From Discostella pseudostelligera (taxonomy: Eukaryota > Bacillariophyta > Thalassiosirophyceae > Thalassiosirales > Thalassiosiraceae), in the NCBI GenBank assembly GCA_036940085.1, contig JALLBK010000227.1, positions 1-17,874 on the forward strand: a DNA stretch of 17,874 nucleotides, written 5' to 3'. Both the position numbers and the translations under genes were made by a program. The notes beneath the pieces were generated by a model. The model was not told the origin of the DNA. It ran no database searches and worked only from the letters and a program-made list of their open reading frames with translations. Shown here piece after piece: positions 17,369 to 17,874 of the stretch (its first letter is position 1; each line of letters begins with the position of its first letter).

Positions 17369-17874
17369 TGCGGCGGGATATCTTTGCCGCTTGCCGTCTT
17401 GTCGCCTTCGTGCACAAAGACAAATTGATTGCCACGTGGAAAGGCAAATTATTGGCGGGAGAGATGATGACTCGACTCCTCATCTTACACGTGGCAATGA
17501 ATTGGCGGGAGATAATGATTTAGCGGGAGACATCTTGATGACTCGACTCAAATTGATGTTTTCCCCGCCATTTTCTCCCCACTTTGGCGCCAAATTCGTC
17601 GTCATTTTTGTTGTGAGGGGCTGTATTCTTTACTGCGACATTCACCTTGTGGCTGTACTGGTCGTTCTGTATGTACCTCGTCCACCCTTGATAATCAAGC
17701 GCTCCGTCGACGTCTGGGATGACTTTTACATGTTCTCTGTCTCTGCCCTCTCTGCCACTACTCTACCTTATTAGGCCCGTCCTCTCAAGCTAATATTTTG
17801 TGTTTTTGGATAAGATTTGTTCCATAAGATGACCCTTATGACCCTCAAATGACCCAAAAAATCTTATCCCGATA
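17369..17874. promoter_or_regulatory. TIM44 upstream region with clustered GGCGGGA motifs
   Basis: 506 bases without a convincing gene. E2F-like motifs: ATTGGCGGGAGAG at 17451, ATTGGCGGGAGA at 17501, TTTAGCGGGAGA at 17519, TGGCGGGGAA on the minus strand at 17561-17570, and the perfect palindrome TTTGGCGCCAAA at 17583-17594. Two G-box-like sites form an inverted pair, ATTGCCACGTG (17428-17438) and CACGTGGCAAT (17488-17498). GATGACTCGACTC occurs at 17466 and 17537. The factor identities are inferred from motif cores only. Confidence 0.5.
17808..17869. repeat. Imperfect nested inverted repeat at the window edge
   Basis: GGATAAGATT (17808-17817) is the reverse complement of AATCTTATCC (17860-17869). 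Inside lies CATAAG (17823-17828) facing CTTATG (17835-17840), and ATGACCC occurs three times (17829, 17838, 17849). It could be a hairpin or the terminus of a small mobile element, and the window ends before this can be judged. Confidence 0.5.

Noticed and set aside
14956..17874. tRNA genes or CRISPR-like arrays
   Set aside because: Searched by eye for T-loop GTTCGANTCC with a matching acceptor stem and for regularly spaced identical repeats. None fits.

Overview
The window looks like nuclear DNA of a diatom, most likely a centric species. This is inferred from the genes and their structure: compact genes with zero to a few introns of about 80-110 nt (GT...AG), many Gln/Asn/Ser/His homopolymer runs inside conserved proteins, a plant/fungal/bacterial mixture of functions, and a SAC1/SLT-type SLC13 permease. 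A MYCBP homologue, an axonemal protein in flagellates, fits a lineage with flagellated gametes. I cannot name the species from sequence alone.

Layout, left to right. (1) 1-3167, plus: the 3' three quarters of a SLC13/SAC1-like permease gene (copy A), broken by three in-frame stops and at least one probable frameshift. (2) 3731-5530, minus: an intronless mitochondrial-type DAPA aminotransferase (BioA) of biotin synthesis. (3) about 5675-7486, plus: an intronless, very divergent proteasome alpha-like protein with long low-complexity insertions. (4) 7667-8293, minus: a two-exon MYCBP homologue with a 21-Gln tract. (5) 8950-12740, plus: the intact paralogue (copy B) of the permease, 1151 aa after two assembly artefacts (72-bp duplications around single Ns) are collapsed. 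(6) 12949-14781, minus: a secreted protein with a Gly/Ser/Lys-rich repeat region and a spondin_N-like domain. (7) 15711-17368, minus: two-exon TIM44, the mitochondrial import motor subunit. (8) 17369-17874: the TIM44 upstream region, dense in GGCGGGA motifs, ending in a possible inverted-repeat element.

The main theme is the permease pair. Both copies carry two DASS half-transporters separated by a large cytosolic region with four TrkA_C (RCK_C) domains and, between the first and second, a segment with the hallmark of an ACT domain (DRPGLLLD). A transporter with an amino-acid-type sensor in its cytosolic loop is the most interesting biology here. Copy A appears to be decaying, yet its last intron is almost the same as that of copy B, which points to local gene conversion or constraint. 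The two copies flank three unrelated genes, so the duplication is local but not strictly tandem.

The other recurrent theme is regulatory: E2F-like GGCGGGAA motifs recur in four of the upstream regions, including a three-copy 40-bp repeat between MYCBP and copy B and a perfect TTTGGCGCCAAA palindrome upstream of TIM44. There is no CRISPR, rRNA, recognisable tRNA or transposase gene in the window.
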